A DNA stretch of 64,000 nucleotides from Bimuria novae-zelandiae CBS 107.79 (taxonomy: Eukaryota > Ascomycota > Dothideomycetes > Pleosporales > Didymosphaeriaceae), in the NCBI GenBank assembly GCA_010015655.1, contig ML976663.1, forward strand, positions 153,617 through 217,616. The letters run 5' to 3'. The notes beneath the pieces are model-generated. The model saw only the letters and a program-made list of their open reading frames with translations. It had not been told where the DNA came from and made no database searches. Both the position numbers and the translations under genes were made by a program. Shown one piece after another: positions 63,951 to 64,000 of the stretch (within the stretch, counting starts at the first letter, position 1; each line of letters opens with the position of its first letter).

Positions 63951-64000
63951 TTAACTACTAATTGGAATTACCACTAGACGCCAAAATACACCCGGTATTC

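Larger units (their letters stand above)
58575..64000 (+). mobile_element. Ty3/Gypsy LTR retrotransposon, RIP-mutated, cut by window end
   Basis: A plus-oriented element with a candidate 5' LTR, a gag relic and a pol relic in the order protease, reverse transcriptase, RNase H, integrase. That order defines the Ty3/Gypsy group. Nearly every interrupting codon is TAA or TAG in a position expected to hold Gln or Trp, the RIP pattern. The 3' end and 3' LTR lie beyond position 64000, so target duplications cannot be checked. Confidence 0.93.

Overview
The window looks like filamentous ascomycete nuclear DNA, most likely a Dothideomycete of the Pleosporales type. Genes carry many 45-160 nt GT-AG introns with fungal CTAAC/CTGAC branch sites. 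Housekeeping proteins (Vps13, Hsp70, Erg27, Trm4, ribosomal uL30, Dsc2-type rhomboid) read cleanly. AT-rich blocks hold transposons whose sense codons have become TAA/TAG, the signature of repeat-induced point mutation (RIP). The assignment is inferred from gene style; no database search was possible.

Layout. 1-1.8 kb: a broken secreted FAD-linked (BBE-type) oxidase. 2.9-12.5 kb (-): Vps13. 13.3-13.9 kb (+): Emi1-type twin-CX9C protein. 14.4-16.5 kb (-): cytosolic Hsp70, with a heat-shock element upstream. 17.7-18.9 kb (+): DUF3429/TMEM69-like mitochondrial membrane protein. 19.7-21.5 kb (+): glycerol kinase. 21.5-29.1 kb: a gene-poor stretch with an AT-rich island. 29.2-30.5 kb (+): Erg27. 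32.3-34.1 kb (+): coiled-coil protein. 34.6-35.6 kb (+): Dsc2-like rhomboid pseudoprotease. 35.8-36.4 kb (-): small secreted repeat protein built from duplicated exons. 37.1-39.2 kb: RIP-mutated pogo/Fot1 element. 39.9-41.0 kb (+): UstYa/DUF3328-family protein. 41.2-42.1 kb (-): four-TM protein. 42.6-45.2 kb (-): Trm4/NSUN2 tRNA m5C methyltransferase. 45.5-46.4 kb (+): ribosomal protein L7/uL30. 47.0-48.7 kb (-): broken P450. 50.0-51.7 kb (-): broken DHA-type MFS transporter. 52.6-54.2 kb (+): broken rhodopsin-domain (Pth11-like) membrane protein. 54.5-56.6 kb: second pogo/Fot1 element. 56.9-58.6 kb: unidentified RIP-mutated repeat. 58.6 kb to the end: Ty3/Gypsy retrotransposon, cut off by the window end.

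The main story is a gradient of decay. Conserved genes are intact. The repeats from 54.5 kb on and at 37-39 kb are saturated with C-to-T/G-to-A changes. The accessory genes beside the right-hand repeat block (P450, MFS, rhodopsin-like) each carry one to a few disabling lesions. The identified nonsense codons fit CpA-to-TpA changes (CAA to TAA, TGG to TAG), which suggests RIP leaking into single-copy flanks. The most interesting intact pair is the UstYa-family protein and the small secreted repeat protein on either side of the left pogo element. They recall a fungal dikaritin RiPP arrangement, but the precursor lacks the expected Kex2 site after every repeat, so that link is speculative.
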